DNA from: Scilla litardierei
Lineage: Eukaryota > Streptophyta > Magnoliopsida > Asparagales > Asparagaceae
Direction of reading: 5' to 3'
Length of the DNA stretch: 64,000 nucleotides
NCBI GenBank assembly: GCA_030789695.1
Contig: JAULAV010008687.1
Span: 114,591 to 178,590 of the forward strand
The notes under the pieces were generated by a model. That model saw only the letters and a list, made by a program, of their open reading frames with translations, did not search any database and was not told the origin of the DNA. Made by a program: the position numbers and the translations under genes. Below are positions 1 to 11,445 of this stretch, piece after piece (within the stretch, counting starts at the first letter, position 1; each line of letters starts with the position of its first letter).

Positions 1-2346
1 CCTGTAAACGCAAACGGAACAACAACAATAATAATAATAGGAGATGGATATGAAATAACCAATCTCAAAGTTTGTTCACAAAATATTCAACATCACAGAA
101 AAAGCCAGCAGGCTAACAGGAAAGAGTCTAAAGGCCCAGAACAAGGCCAAACAAAACACACACATAACAGAGTATCAAACTAGGTGCCACGCACCGACAA
201 CCTAAGCAATCTAACAAAAGTAGCCAAACGAAGACACTAAGACTGATCTCCAGTGTCCACGAAGTCCTCGATCAACGCGGGTTCTGACTCAGCGTCAGCG
301 AACACCGCGTCCACAGCAAGTATCTCAGGCTCGGGCTCTAACATGTGTCACCCAAAAGAGAAAAGGGGCACATGTCAGCAAGTCGAAAGACTTGTGCAAG
401 GAAACTGAAAGAAAGGTAAACTAACAACCTAATAGTTAAAGTATGGTGCATGGCATGGCAAGTATAGTAAGGGAGTAACAAGTAAAGTAAAGTACAAGTA
501 GCAAATGGTAGTTGTGACATGTAATGTCAAGTAACAAGTACAAGTACAAGGGATCACCCACACATGGATGCCCTATTGCCCGCAGGCTGTAGTCATGTAC
601 AAGGGATCACTCAGAGAGTGCCTTATTGCCCGCAGGCTGTATTGAGCTCGTCTTCTGGACCACGAGCCAGAATTGTAATTGGCCTAGGGTTGTGCCCGTA
701 AAATGGGGCCTAACCGGAACAAATAGTACAAGTATGTAGCGAAGCTACGCAATCACGATGAGTATTCAAGCATGCAATGACATGAGCAGATATTCGCGTA
801 CCGTTAATTTAAATTAAACGTGACAGGCAAAATGCAATGACATGAACATATTCGCGTACCGTTAATTTAAATTAAACGTGACAGGCAAAATGCAATAGCA
901 GTTAAAGATGCATGGATGACATGAACAGTTAATACGCGTACAGTTAAGTGAAATTAAACGTGACATACAGGCATGATGAAGGTGACGGACCAAGCTTCGT
1001 TGTCAAGCTAGGTCAATGGCGTCCAGACGGCTATCCTTTCACCGTCTAGTCTCTTTTACGCTAAAGCAAGGTAATGGCCTAAGACCTGGCCCAAATCAAG
1101 AGATGCAAGTTTCACTTGCCTGATACCGGGGTTGACGAGCAATGAAGATCGTCACACAAGCTAACTATGGAATGGATCACTGTTATAGCAAAACAATTAT
1201 TAGAACAACGATTCTAAATCGATTTCTTAATAGAATCCTAATCATCTAATAATCCATTTTATTAGGGTTTCACAATGTCAATGTGGGTTATGCTAAAACT
1301 AAAGGAATCGAGTATTACCGTAAAGAAGCGAAGGAACGATGCCGAGCAACCACGGCAACGGAAGAGCGATCCAGCTCAGATCTGGGAGTAGGGGAAAAAT
1401 CTGGAGAAATGGGTTTTGATGTGGATTTTGGGGGTTTGATGAAGGTTTGAGGAAGGTGGAAGGTGGAAAGTGTTAAGTGAGGGTTTGGATGATGGAGGAT
1501 GAGCTTGGAATGAAGGTTTGAGTGTTTGAGGAAGAAGAGGGCTCAATGGGGGAGAAACTAGGGTTTAAGGTCATGAGGAAGAAGAAGAAAACGTTTGGAG
1601 GGGTATTTATAGAGTTTGGTGGTAGCTAGGGCAAAACTAGGGTTTCCTGTACTGTTTAGTCGGTCAAAGAGCAACCACTGACCGACTAGTTTGGGAACTA
1701 GTCAGTCGGTTGACCAACGCAGACCGACTAAGTGTAAACAGTAACCCCTGACGAAAATTAGGATTTAGATTTAGTCGGTCAAAGAACAACTACTTACCCA
1801 CTAGTTTGACATCTAGTCGGTCGATGAACGTTCTTAGACCGACTAAGAATGAACAGTATCTTGTATCAAAAATTGTTAATGAGTTAGTCGGTTAAAGAAG
1901 CATTGCTGACCGACTAGTTTGCAACCTAGTCGGTCAACCAACGTTCTTAGACCGACTAACGATAAACAGTAACTCCTGAACAATTATCCAAGCCCACTAG
2001 TCGGTCCATGAAGGTTTGCCGACCGACTGGATCGTCATCTAGTCGGTCAGTGCCCCTTCTTAAACCGGCTAACGTGCACGATAAGTTCCAAAATGGAGCG
2101 TGAAGCTCCGGGATGGTTTCCTAAGTCTCCTAGGCTCGTTATAACTCTAAGATATCGACGTTATGAAGCTCGTCACGAATGACTTACTTCAAACACGGCG
2201 ACAGACGGAAGAATCTAGAGAATCACGATGAAACGAACGAAAATGAAAACTACGGAGACGGAAATAGAAATCGCAACCAAGGAGAAGCAACCAAATATAT
2301 ATATATATATATAATAAAATCCATACATGAAAAACCAGTCGTTACA
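1..2346 (-). repeat. 3' LTR of gypsy element 1 (left copy, truncated by window edge)
   Basis: This is the second copy of the sequence at 7165-9572 plus 14132-14176; only scattered single-base differences are visible by eye. About 108 bp of its start lie left of the window. It ends in TTACA, followed by a polypurine tract (minus strand TAAGTTGGGGAGGA, 2347-2360), so the element reads on the minus strand and this is its 3' LTR. A TATA box (minus CTATAAATA, 1604-1612) and a run of inverted TTAGTCGGTC / GACCGACTAA motifs (about 1660-2075) lie inside. The downstream junction shows a (TA)n run at 2296-2313. Short ORFs in it are not credible genes. Confidence 0.93.
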
Positions 2347-2392
2347 TCCTCCCCAACTTAAGAAAAATTCTGTCCTCGGAATTTCCCAACAC

Positions 2393-3009
2393 TCACGTGT
2401 CCGGGAACAAAAGTGGGTAGCGCTCTCGCATCTCATCTTCTCTCTCCCAAGTAGACTCTCCCGGCGAACTGTGCTGCCACATCACTCTAACAAGATCGAC
2501 GACCTTGTCCCGAAGCGACTTCTGACGCCTGTCCAGAATCTGCACTGGATGCTGGTCATACGTCAAATCTGGGCGAACGGCGATCTCCGAGAAATCCACA
2601 GCATGAGATGGATCGCTGATGTATCGACGAAGTTGCGACACATGGAAAACATCGTGAACTCCTTCCAAAGATGGCCGCAAGGCTAAGCGGTAAGCTACCT
2701 CGCCAACTCTCTCCAGAATATCAAACGGTCCAATGTATCGCGGGCTTAACTTCCCCAGCTTCCCAAAACGAATCACTCCACGATTCGGGGAAATCCTCAG
2801 AAATACATGATCCCCAGGCTGAAACTCCAAAGGACGGCATTTAGCATCCGCCCAATGCTTAAAACGGTCCTCAACCTCTCCCAAATGTTCCTGACAACAT
2901 CCACAGCCTCCACAATCATCTCAGGTCCCAACAACTCCCGATCACCAACGTCATCCCAACTCAATGGCGATCGACATTTCCTCCCATATAATGCAGCGAA
3001 AGGCGCCAT
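2393..3009 (-). pseudogene. gypsy element 1 pol: integrase C-terminal region and chromodomain
   Basis: Two minus-strand frames, 3009-2797 and 2884-2393, carry the end of the polyprotein. The first starts with MAPFAALYGRKCRSPL, the hallmark of the integrase C-terminal part in plant chromoviruses. The second holds the GDHVFLRISP and GPFDILERVG stretches and then a terminal domain beginning HPVQILDRR and ending in TWEREDEMRERYP. Such an ending is typical of the chromodomain-like tail of Tekay/Del elements, thought to direct insertion into heterochromatin. The frame changes between the two pieces near 2850-2890, so the region is broken. The family assignment to Tekay is by motif recollection. Confidence 0.85.
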
Positions 3010-3045
3010 GCCAATAGACGCCTGGTAGCTGTTGTTGTAAGAGAA

Positions 3046-3794
3046 CTACACCAAGTGTAGATGGTCCTCCCACGAACCCTTGAAATCCAACATGCACGCT
3101 CTCAGCATGTCCTCCAAGATCTGAATAGTCCTCTCGGACTGGCCATCCGTCTGCGGATGGTACGCCGTGCTGAAACTCAGACGCGTACCCAAACTCTTCT
3201 GCAAACTCTGCCAGAACTGAGATGTGAATCTCGTGTCTCTGTCCGACACGATACTCACGGGGACTCTATGAAGTCGCACGATCTCCTGCACGATTCACGT
3301 TACATCACAATCTAAGCTAGGAAAAGGAAACAGAAATGGAGAGTAAGAGAATTTACCTCCATGTATCTCCTCGCTAGCGCCTCAGTGGACTGTCTTACTC
3401 GGAATGGAATAAAGTGCGCGGACTTGGTCAATCGGTCTACGATCACCCAAATCACGTCATTCTGCTTCGGACTCCGAGGTAGTCCAGTCACGAAATCCAT
3501 AGTGATGTGTTGCCACTTCCACTCCGGAATCGGAAGCGGTTGCAACAACCCTACCGTACGCTGATGCTCCGCCTTTACCTGCTGGTAAACCAAGCATTTG
3601 GCTACACTCCGAGCCACACTCCTCTTCATGCCATGCCACCACAAGTTCAGACGAAGATCCTTATACATCTTGGTCCCACCAGGATGCACAGAATACGGCG
3701 AACTGTGTGCCTCCACCAACAACTCCTCTCTGATATCCCCAGCAGGCACACACAATCTGGCTCCAAACCTCAACGAGCCATCATCATGAATCAA
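3046..3794 (-). pseudogene. gypsy element 1 pol: integrase core, with an intron-like break
   Basis: The first frame (3794 to 3357) contains the zinc-binding part (SVHPGGTKMY then CLVYQQ), the first catalytic Asp in MDFVTGLPRS, and DRLTKSAHFIPF. The second (3285 to 3049) has the second Asp in [10 protein letters not shown] and the Glu in [11 protein letters not shown], so the D,D,E triad is present. In the HHCC zinc motif the second Cys pair reads CLVY, i.e. one Cys is Tyr, which should harm zinc binding. The frame entering from RNase H shifts by one base near 3795-3825. A TAG stop at 3046-3048 cuts the frame just after DHLHLV. The two catalytic halves join in frame if 3286-3356 is spliced out. 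Confidence 0.88.
3286..3356 (-). other. candidate 71-nt intron inside integrase of gypsy element 1
   Basis: On the minus strand the coding frame reaches ...TACATGGAG, then GTAAAT (donor), and ends with a T-rich stretch and ...TCGTGCAG (acceptor) before GAGATCGTGCGAC. Removing the 71 nt joins the codons for RRYME and EIVRLH in phase 0, which restores the usual spacing of the integrase core. Without removal the frame runs into a stop at 3312-3314. It could instead be a chance insertion; splicing has not been shown. Confidence 0.5.
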
Positions 3795-4660
3795 GAAATA
3801 AGTCTGCGACCGGCTCCAACCTGTTCTCGAATCCTCACCAGCTTCGGATCTCCGGCCTGACTCGCCTTAATCCGATCCACGATCGTTGACTGCACCTGCA
3901 TGTACATCAACGAAGAATCCTCCCCAGGAAGAACAATCTCCACTCTAGACTCGCAAAAATCCTGCTGCAATCTCCAATGCGAAGTCAACATCATCACCGC
4001 CGAAAGCCTACTCAGCGCATCTAGCACCACATTCACCTTGCCAGGGTGATACTGCAAATCAATCTCATAATCAGCCATGAGCTCCAACCATCGACGTTGT
4101 CACATGTTGAGCTCCTTCTGGGTGAAAATATACTTCAAGCTTTTGTGATCGGTGAAGATTTTCACTTTCTCACTCAGCAGGAAGTGCCTCCAAACCTTAA
4201 GAGCAAACACAACGGCAGCCAACTCCAAATCATGCGTCGGGTAATTCTTCTCATGAACCTTGAGCTGACGAGAAGCATAAGCCACAACATGTCCATGCTG
4301 ATGCAAAACACAACCGAGACCCTTGCCAGAAGCATCACAAAAGATCTTGAATCCTCCGCTGCGATCAGGCACAGCAAGGACAGGGGCAGACGTCAAACGC
4401 TCTCTCAGAACACCAAAGGCATGCTCACAATCACCCGACCAAACATAAGGTACATCCTTCCGCGTCAATTTGGTCATCAGCTCAGCAATACGGGAAAAGT
4501 CCTTAATGAAGCGCCGATAGTATCCCGCCAAACCAAGGAAACTCCGAATCCCAGACGCAGACGACGGAACAGGCCACTCCCAGATGGCCCTAATCTTCTC
4601 GGGATCCACTGAAATACCATCTCCAGTCACCACATGTCCGAGAAAAGCAACTCTGTCCAA
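3795..4660 (-). pseudogene. gypsy element 1 pol: RT thumb, RNase H and linker
   Basis: The frame starts at [12 protein letters not shown], the conserved region behind the RT fingers/palm, passes [15 protein letters not shown], and contains the RNase H motifs [30 protein letters not shown] and [16 protein letters not shown] stop at 4100-4102 follows KELNM; the next codons QRRW..ELMADYEIDLQYHPG continue in the same frame, so it looks like a CGA to TGA change at a CpG. The reading then runs on through DALSRL to about 3795. It joins the upstream RT frame only across a one-base shift at 4678-4681. Confidence 0.88.
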
Positions 4661-5774
4661 CCAAAACTCGCACTTCGAAACTTAGCATACAACCGATGCT
4701 TCCTCAAAATCTCCAACACCGTCCTCAAGTGCGAGGCATGCTCCTCCTCCGACTTCGAATAGATCAGAATGTCGTCAATAAAGATAACGACAAACTTATC
4801 TAAAAAGTCGTAGAAAATCAGGTTCATCAGATTCATGAAAACTACAGGTGCGTTAGTTACGCCGAAAGGCATAACCACAAACTCATAGTGTCCATACTTC
4901 GTCCTGAAAGCTGTCTTCGGAACATCCTCCTTCTTCACCTTCAACTGATGGTAACCACTCCTCAAATCCAACTTAGAAAACACCCTCGATCCTCCGAGCT
5001 GATCAAAGATATCATCAATACGAGGCAACGGGTATTTATTCTTGATGGTCACCGCATTCAGCTCGCGATAGTCCATGCACATGCGACGCGAACCATCCTT
5101 CTTCTTCACCAACAGCACCGGTGCTCCCCACGGAGACACACTAGGGTTGATATAACCCTGCTGCATAAGCTCATCCAACTGCCTACGCAACTCCTCCAAC
5201 TCTGCTGGTGCCATACGATATGGTGCCTTCGAAATGGGCTGCGCACCTGGAATAAGATCAATAGAAAACTCCAAAGCTCGATCAGGCGGCAATCCAGACA
5301 TCTCCTCGGGAAAGACATCATCAAAATCTCGCACCACAGCTGGCCTCTCCAACTCCATCTGCATAGCCACAACCTCCACCGGTCTGGTCCGAAATCTGAC
5401 CGGACCCAGCGAACTGCTACTACGACTGAACTCAAATACTGGATGTCCGGGAATCTCGAACATTACCTTCTTCCTCCGACAGTCAATCGTAGCATAGAAG
5501 CTCGCAAGCCAATCCATCCCAAGGACCGCATCGTAGTTGATGATGTCGTGGACAATGAAATCAGCACAAAGCTCACGTCCACAAACCACCAACGGGCAAG
5601 AATTGCACCCACGATGCACCGAGACCACACCGTTCCCTGTGACGATATTCCAACTCTTAGGAAGAGAGGACGTCGACAAGGAATGCTTCTCCACGAAGCT
5701 CCGGGCCAAAATGCACATCGACGCACCTGAGTCAAAGAGGACTCGTGCAGGAAATGTGCAAACCAAAACCACAC
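4627..5774 (-). pseudogene. gypsy element 1 pol: protease and reverse transcriptase
   Basis: Minus-strand frame opening right after the candidate intron. It carries the aspartic protease active site VLFDSGAS near its start and, after the linker [18 protein letters not shown], a reverse transcriptase with [53 protein letters not shown] and the catalytic [10 protein letters not shown] (about residue 340 of this frame). The frame is lost at 4678-4681: a one-base deletion in a T run shifts the region KFSKCEFW out of phase. The protease-RT order with RNase H and integrase downstream is Ty3-gypsy. Apart from the shift the domain is well kept, which suggests a fairly recent insertion. Confidence 0.92.
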
Positions 5775-5887
5775 CTTGCAAACAGTCTAACAATCAAATC
5801 CTATTCTAGCAACAAACATGAGCAAGCAACCAACATAATCAACAATCAAACTAACTAAGGAAGAAAAATAGCTAGAATGAGCGTTAC
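5775..5887 (-). other. candidate 113-nt intron between gag and protease
   Basis: On the minus strand gag reads GTTATTACAG then GTAACG (donor); the 113-nt segment is T-rich and ends TTTGCAAG (acceptor) before GTGTGGTTTTGG. Joining the flanks keeps the frame: codons E-V-I-T-G continue into V-V-L-V-C ahead of the protease DSGA. Left in place, the gag frame stops at 5787-5789 and protease lies in another frame. A matching donor, GCAG|GTAAC, occurs at the same place in gypsy element 2 (37086-37094). Splicing would switch between gag and gag-pol products, but no transcript evidence is available here. Confidence 0.55.
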
Positions 5888-7019
5888 CTGTAATAACCTC
5901 GTCCACGGCCATGCTCTCCTCCTCAGTCATCAGAAAGGCATGCCCTCTCGGCGGAACAGCCTGCCGAAAGGCCTGTCTCTGTGGAACAAGGGGCGCTCCA
6001 CGTCCAGCTGGCACAGGAGCTTGCTGCTGCAACGGCTGTGCAGCAATATGTCCCCGCCAAGGCTGCTTCGACCTCGGGCACTCTCTGATGGTGTGGGCAG
6101 GATCTCCACAGACAATGCACTGCCCTAGGAACCTCCTACACTGATCCCTGAGGTGTCCAGTCTTGCCACAAAAATGGCAAGTCTTCAGAATAGGCCATCC
6201 TGGCCTCTTGAACTGAACAGGCTGAACAGGCCTGAATCCAGGTCTAACTATAGCACGGACCTGCTCCACCGGCCTCTTTCCAGCTCCTGAAACCTGTCCC
6301 CTCCTCTGGTTCAAATTCAACTCCTGCCGCCTCGTAGCAACCAGGACCTTCTGATATGTCTCCAGGTCAGAAGAGGTCACAAAACTCTGAAGCTCCAAGG
6401 CAAGTCCCTGGAGGAACCGCTGAGCTTTCTCATCGGCATCTTGCACCATCTTTGGTGCAAACCGACTGAGCCTCGTGAACTCTTGGTGGTACTGATCCAC
6501 CGACAAGCTCCCCTGCTTCAAATCTATGAAGCGCTGCAGCATCACCTGTCTAGCAGCCTTCGGGAAGAATTCTCCATCAAATCTGGACTTAAAGGTAGCC
6601 CAAACTATCGGCTCCACCAGCATCTTCTCTTCAGCATCCCACCAGTTTCTGGCATTGTCCTTCAGCTGCCTCTTAGCCAAATCAACCCATCCAGCCGGGT
6701 TAATCTTCGCCATCGCCAGGTTATCCTCAATGTTCCGAATCCACTCATCGGCAGCCAGAGGACCCTCAGACCCATCAAAATATGCGGGACCCAGCTCCCG
6801 AAATTGCTTCGCTCCCGGCTCGGAGCGAGGGGCATCCGGAAGTGCCCGGGCAGCTCGAGCAAGTTGAGCATTCTGGACTTGCAGGAGCACGCCCTGCTGC
6901 ACTTGCATCATCTGAAGCATCATCCGCATCATCTCTCCATTGGTGGGTTCCCGCTCAGGCTCCTCGTCATGAGGGGGTGCACCACTACCTCCACCACGGG
7001 TGAATCGCCTTCCTGCCAT
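5888..7019 (-). CDS. gag: gypsy element 1 Gag (nucleocapsid-like, open)
   Basis: An open minus-strand frame begins at ATG 7019-7017 (MAGRRFTRGG) and encodes about 377 residues up to the candidate intron; unspliced it reads on to a stop at 5787-5789. Residues about 78-240 form the retrotransposon gag core (PAYFDGSEGPLAADEWI, ARNWWDAEE, FPKAARQVMLQRFIDLKQGSLSVDQY, LSRFAPKMV). Two CCHC zinc knuckles follow, CHFCGKTGHLRDQC (281-294) and CIVCGDPAHTIREC (301-314), which bind the element's RNA. A Q/P/R-rich tail leads to the protease. The start is preceded by TTCTGTGTCATTAG, which looks like a splice acceptor, so a leader intron is possible. Gag is the only gene of this element without a stop or shift. 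Confidence 0.92.
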
Positions 7020-7164
7020 CTAATGACACAGAAAACAAAGCATATTAGACTCATAGCTTATGACTCGGATGTCGAACTTAGTTTATTGGACATTCTAATA
7101 TTATTATCGTCATTCCGATAATCACAGTTACAGAAGAGGACCTGCATTGGCCACCACTAAAACC
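7020..7164 (-). other. gypsy element 1 leader and primer-binding region
   Basis: This stretch lies between the 5' LTR (which starts TGTCAT at 7165 on the plus strand) and the gag ATG. Read on the minus strand it begins GGTTTTAGTGGTGGCC directly after the LTR end TGACA. The same 16 bases follow the LTR of gypsy element 2 (35889-35904), so they are probably the functional primer site. They do not resemble the usual initiator-Met tRNA complement TGGTATCAGAG. I could not assign the tRNA. Confidence 0.6.
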
Positions 7165-9572
7165 TGTCATGCCCCGCTTCCCTAAAATGGAGACGAGACG
7201 TGAGAAGGTCCGCTCAGGCGTGGAGCTGTGAAGCTGCACGCCTGATAAGCGTCAATTTAGTATAAGCAGGTCTCTGTAAACGCAAACGGAACAACAACAA
7301 TAATAATAATAGGAGACGGATATGAAATAACCAATCTCAAAGTTTGTCCACAAAATATTCAACATCACAGAAAAAGCCACCAGGCTAACAGGAAAGAGTC
7401 TAAAGGCCCAGAACAAGGCCAAACAAAACACAAACATAACAGAGTATCAAACTAGGTGCCACGCACCGACAACCTAAGCAATCTAACAAAAGTAGCCAAA
7501 ACGAAGACACTAAGACTGATCTCCAGTGTCCACGAAGTCCTCGATCAACGCGGATTCTGACTCAGCGTCAGCGAACACCGCGTCCACAGCAAGTATCTCA
7601 GGCTCGGGCTCTAACATGTGTCACCCAAAAGAGAAAAGGGGCACATGTCAGCAAGTCGAAAGACTTGTGCAAGGAAACTGAAAGAAAGGTAAACTAACAA
7701 CATAATAGTTAAAGTATGGTGCATGGCATGGCAAGTATAGTAAGGGAGTAACAAGTAAAGTAAAGTACAAGTAGCAAGTGGTAGTTGTGACATGTAATGT
7801 CAAGTAACAAGTACAAGTACAAGGGATCACCCACACATGGATGCCCTATTGCCCGCAGGCTGTAGTCATGTACACGGGATCACTCAGAGAGTGCCCTATT
7901 GCCCGCAGGCTGTATTGAGCTCGTCTTCTGGACCACGAGCCAGAATTGTAATTGGCCTAGGGTTGTGCCCGCAAAACGGGGCCTAGCTGGAACAAATAGT
8001 ACAAGTATGTAGCGAAGCTACGCAATCACGATGAGTATTCAAGCATGCAATGACATGAGCAGATATTCGCGTACCGTTAATTTAAATTAAACGTGACAGG
8101 CAAAATGCAATGACATGAACATATTCGCGTACCGTTAATTTAAATTAAATGTGACAGGCAAAATGCAATAGCAGTTAAAGATGCATGGATGACATGAACA
8201 GTTAATACGCGTACGGTTAAATGAAATTAAATGTGACATACAGGCATGATGAAGGTGACGGACCAAGCTTCGTTGTCAAGCTAGGTCAATGGCGTCCAGA
8301 CGGCTATCCTTTCACCGTCTAGTCTCTTTTACGCTAAAGCAAGGTAATGGCCTAAGACATGGCCCAAATCAAGAGATGCAAGTTTCACTTGCCTGATACC
8401 GGGGTTGACGAGCAATGAAGATCGTCACACAAGCTAACTATGGAATGGATCACTGTTATAGCAAAACAATTATTAGAACAACGATTCTAAATCGATTTCT
8501 TAATAGAATCCTAATCATCTAATAATCCATTTTATTAGGGTTTCACAATGTCAATGTGGGTTATGCTAAAACTAAAGGAATCGAGTATTACCATAAAGAA
8601 GCGAAGGAACGATGCCGAGCAACCACGGCAACGGAAGAGCGATCTGGCTCAGATCTGGGAATGGGGGAAAAATCTGGAGAAATGGGTTTTGATGTGGATT
8701 TTGGGGGTTTGATGAAGGTTTGAGGAAGGTGGAAGGTGGAAAGTGTTAAGTGAGGGTTTGGATGATGGAGGATGAGCTTGGAATGAAGGTTTGAGTGTTT
8801 GAGGAAGAAGAGGGCTCAATGGGGGAGAAACTAGGGTTTAAGGTCATGAGGAAGAAGAAGAAAACGTTTGGAGGGGTATTTATAGAGTTTGGTGGCGGTT
8901 AGGGCAAAACTAGGGTTTCCTGTACTGTTTAGTCGGTCAAAGAGCAACCACTGACCGACTAGTTTGGGAACTAGTCGGTCGGTTGACCAACGCAGACCGA
9001 CTAAGTGTAAACAGTAACCCCTGACGAAAATTAGAATTTAGATTTAGTCGGTCAAAGAACAACTACTGACCGACTAGTTTGACATCTAGTCGGTCGATGA
9101 ACGTTCTTAGACCGACTAAGAATGAACAGTATCTTGTATCAAAAATAGTTAATGAGTTAGTCGGTTAAAGAAGCATTGCTGACCGACTAGTTTGCAACCT
9201 AGTCGGTCAACCAACGTTCTTAGACCGACTAACGATAAACAGTAACTCCTGAACAATTATCCAAGCCCGCTAGTCGGTCCATGAAGGTTTACCGACCGAC
9301 TGGATCGTCATCTAGTCGGTCGGTGCCCCTTCTTAAACCGGCTAACATGCACGATAAGTTCCGAAATGGAGCGCGAAGCTCCGGGATGGTTTCCTAAGTC
9401 TCCTAGGCTCGTTCTAACTCTAAGATATCGATGTTATGAAGCTCGTCACGAATGACTTACTTCAAACACGGCGACCGACGGAAGAATATAGAGAATCACG
9501 ACGAAACGAACGAAAATGAAAACTACGGAGACGGAAATGGAAATCGCAACCAAGGAGAAGCAACCAAATATA
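7165..9572 (-). repeat. 5' LTR of gypsy element 1, main part
   Basis: Near-identical repeat of 1-2346 that also includes the ~108 bp missing on the left. It starts TGTCATGCCCCGCTTCCC on the plus strand, i.e. the minus-strand LTR ends ...GGGGCATGACA. It is interrupted after base 9572 by a Helitron and resumes at 14132; total LTR length is about 2453 bp. As the 5' LTR it would hold the promoter. The non-coding content is the same as in the left copy, including AGTCGGTC inverted repeats at about 8930-9340. Confidence 0.93.
8877..8885 (-). promoter_or_regulatory. TATA box of the gypsy element 1 LTR
   Basis: Minus-strand CTATAAATA within the context CTCTATAAATACCCCTCC. The same box is at 1604-1612 in the other LTR. 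It lies just downstream (in element sense) of the block of inverted AGTCGGTC motifs, the layout expected of an enhancer-like region followed by a core promoter. Confidence 0.6.
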
Positions 9573-10245
9573 TCTATTATACATTTGACAGCGATTTTTG
9601 AATCCTAGGGCTGACTAGGACAAGCTGACTAGGACAAAGAGGTTGATAGAAAGACGGCTCAGATTTAATCTAGAGAAAGCAAGGGTTCAGATGAGAGTTT
9701 GTTTAAAATTCTGGGGGGAAGGGTTTATATTTTGGGGGCGAAACATTTTGTTGGGAAATGTAAAATTTTGAAATTACGCTGACACACATTAGTCTCTTCG
9801 AAAAACGTGACACACATTAGTTTCTCTCTCTCTCTCACTTTGCCCTAGGGAGAGGATGACGGTAGTTAGTAGTACATTAATTACTCAGGGTGAGTAATGC
9901 ATCCTCAAAGCACAACAGAAGATTTCGAAGCACTATATGCGTCTCCCTACCTCCCTCCCTCTCTGCTTAGGAGGTAAAAATTCCGATCTCCCCCCCAACA
10001 AAAAACCTCACTTGCTTCATCTAAATCGTCAATTTTGAAGGTTTCCAGCATTTTTCATGCACTATTTTAGTTAAAACCCTAAAATTGATCAAGGGCATAA
10101 AATCTCAGCATTCTTCGATTCCATATTCCGTTTTTGAATTCCTCAGCCAGGTAAAATTCGTTTGCTGTTGCTAAATGTGCTTAATTCATGTGTTTTTGCC
10201 CAATCCTATTCAAATTTTAAGTTTTTTTTTGAAATTTCTTACAGA

Positions 10246-10590
10246 ATGTTGGGGGATATGAATTTTTCCCGTCGGAACTTTGGCAAGATCCCTCAGTCGG
10301 TGGGATCCAACTATAATCTTCCTTTGGATTCGTCTTCCACGCCTAACCTTGATATAGATCCCAGTAGGCCCCTTCTAACGCCATTCAAGAGCAAGTACGA
10401 AACCCAAATGATCAAGAAACGACCTTGAGGAGAAATACCTAGAGAACTAGAGCCTGCCCAATTTCGCACTCCGGAGAAGCCGGCGACACCTAAAAATCGG
10501 TTTGGGTGTGTCTCGAAGAGTGAGGCGGGATCCAATTGTGGGGATACAGAAGGTCATGTTAATCTCCCACTGTTGAACCAGAGATTGTGA
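10246..10590 (+). pseudogene. Captured exon-like coding segment in the Helitron (unidentified)
   Basis: A polypyrimidine stretch and TTACAG (to 10244) precede an ATG at 10246. The frame runs 115 codons with a single in-frame TGA (10426-10428). Base composition is richer in GC than its surroundings and the peptide is polar: it starts MLGDMNFSRRNFGKIP, contains RPLLTPFKSKYETQMIKKRP and, after the stop, TPEKPATPKNRFG. I do not recognise the family. The splice-like border, sharp composition change and lone nonsense codon suit a plant gene exon picked up by the Helitron and since decayed. Confidence 0.5.
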
Positions 10591-11033
10591 TTAATTTCTA
10601 CCCAAAAAGAGTCACATTATTTTCGTGGGTTTATGTTGGCCCAACTTCTGTATGTATGTGGGTGTGTGGGTTAATACGTGATTTTTTGCTTACTGACTTG
10701 ATTTGTAAAATTAAATGTGTAATTATTCAGTCAATAAGGGAACAAACTAAGGGGTTTGTGGTAGCTGAGCCGATGTCAGATTATCGAATTACACACTTAA
10801 TTTTTCTTCTGAGAAATGAAAATCAACTGATTTTTCTTCTGTTGTGTTGGTACTATCCGACGGATTTGGAGAAATCTCCATTGGGGTTGGGGATAGTTAC
10901 AGCCGGGCTAAGGTAAAGTTTAGCATGAATCGAGTGGATGACATGGTGATCATGCAATATTTATACTTTATACATTGGATAAGGTCATTTCAGTTTTTAT
11001 TCTGATGAAACCATCACCTTTTTAATTTTTTAG

Positions 11034-11246
11034 GTGTCGTCCACTACAGGTAGGGTGGAGCATATGTCTAATGATCTCAATGACACCAAGAAGGGTGGCC
11101 TTTTCACCAAGATCACTGAGCACTACTGTGATTTTGATTACCGCATGAAGCACCGCCCAATCAGCTTGATGCCCTCCGAAGCCCCAGAAAGCGGAAGATT
11201 GTCGAAGAGACGACCAACAAGAAGGGAAGACAAATTTATAACCTAA
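11034..11246 (+). pseudogene. Second captured exon-like segment in the Helitron
   Basis: AATTTTTTAG at 11024-11033 looks like an acceptor. The frame then reads VSSTTGRVEHMSNDLNDT and LFTKITEHYCDFDYRMKHRP and ends at TAA 11244-11246. It is more GC-rich than its flanks and follows the segment at 10246 by about 440 bp of AT-rich, intron-like DNA. It could be a later exon of the same donor gene. No domain is recognised. Confidence 0.4.
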
Positions 11247-11445
11247 AATTTTTGAGGGACCTATTTATAAAACTCTCATCAGTTCTAATAAAATTCTCTG
11301 CTTTAAGAGATCAACAATTGAGAGAACAATAGCCATGTAGAAATCCTTGATAACGCCAATGTACATATGATGTTTTCTATATTCTAATTCTTAGTTTCTA
11401 TTAACTCTTTTTCCCATAAAATTTTATATTTTTGGTGTTTAATAG

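Noticed and set aside
4046..5730. Long plus-strand frames opposite gypsy pol
   Set aside because: They lie antisense to well-recognised RT, RNase H and protease motifs and show no family signs.
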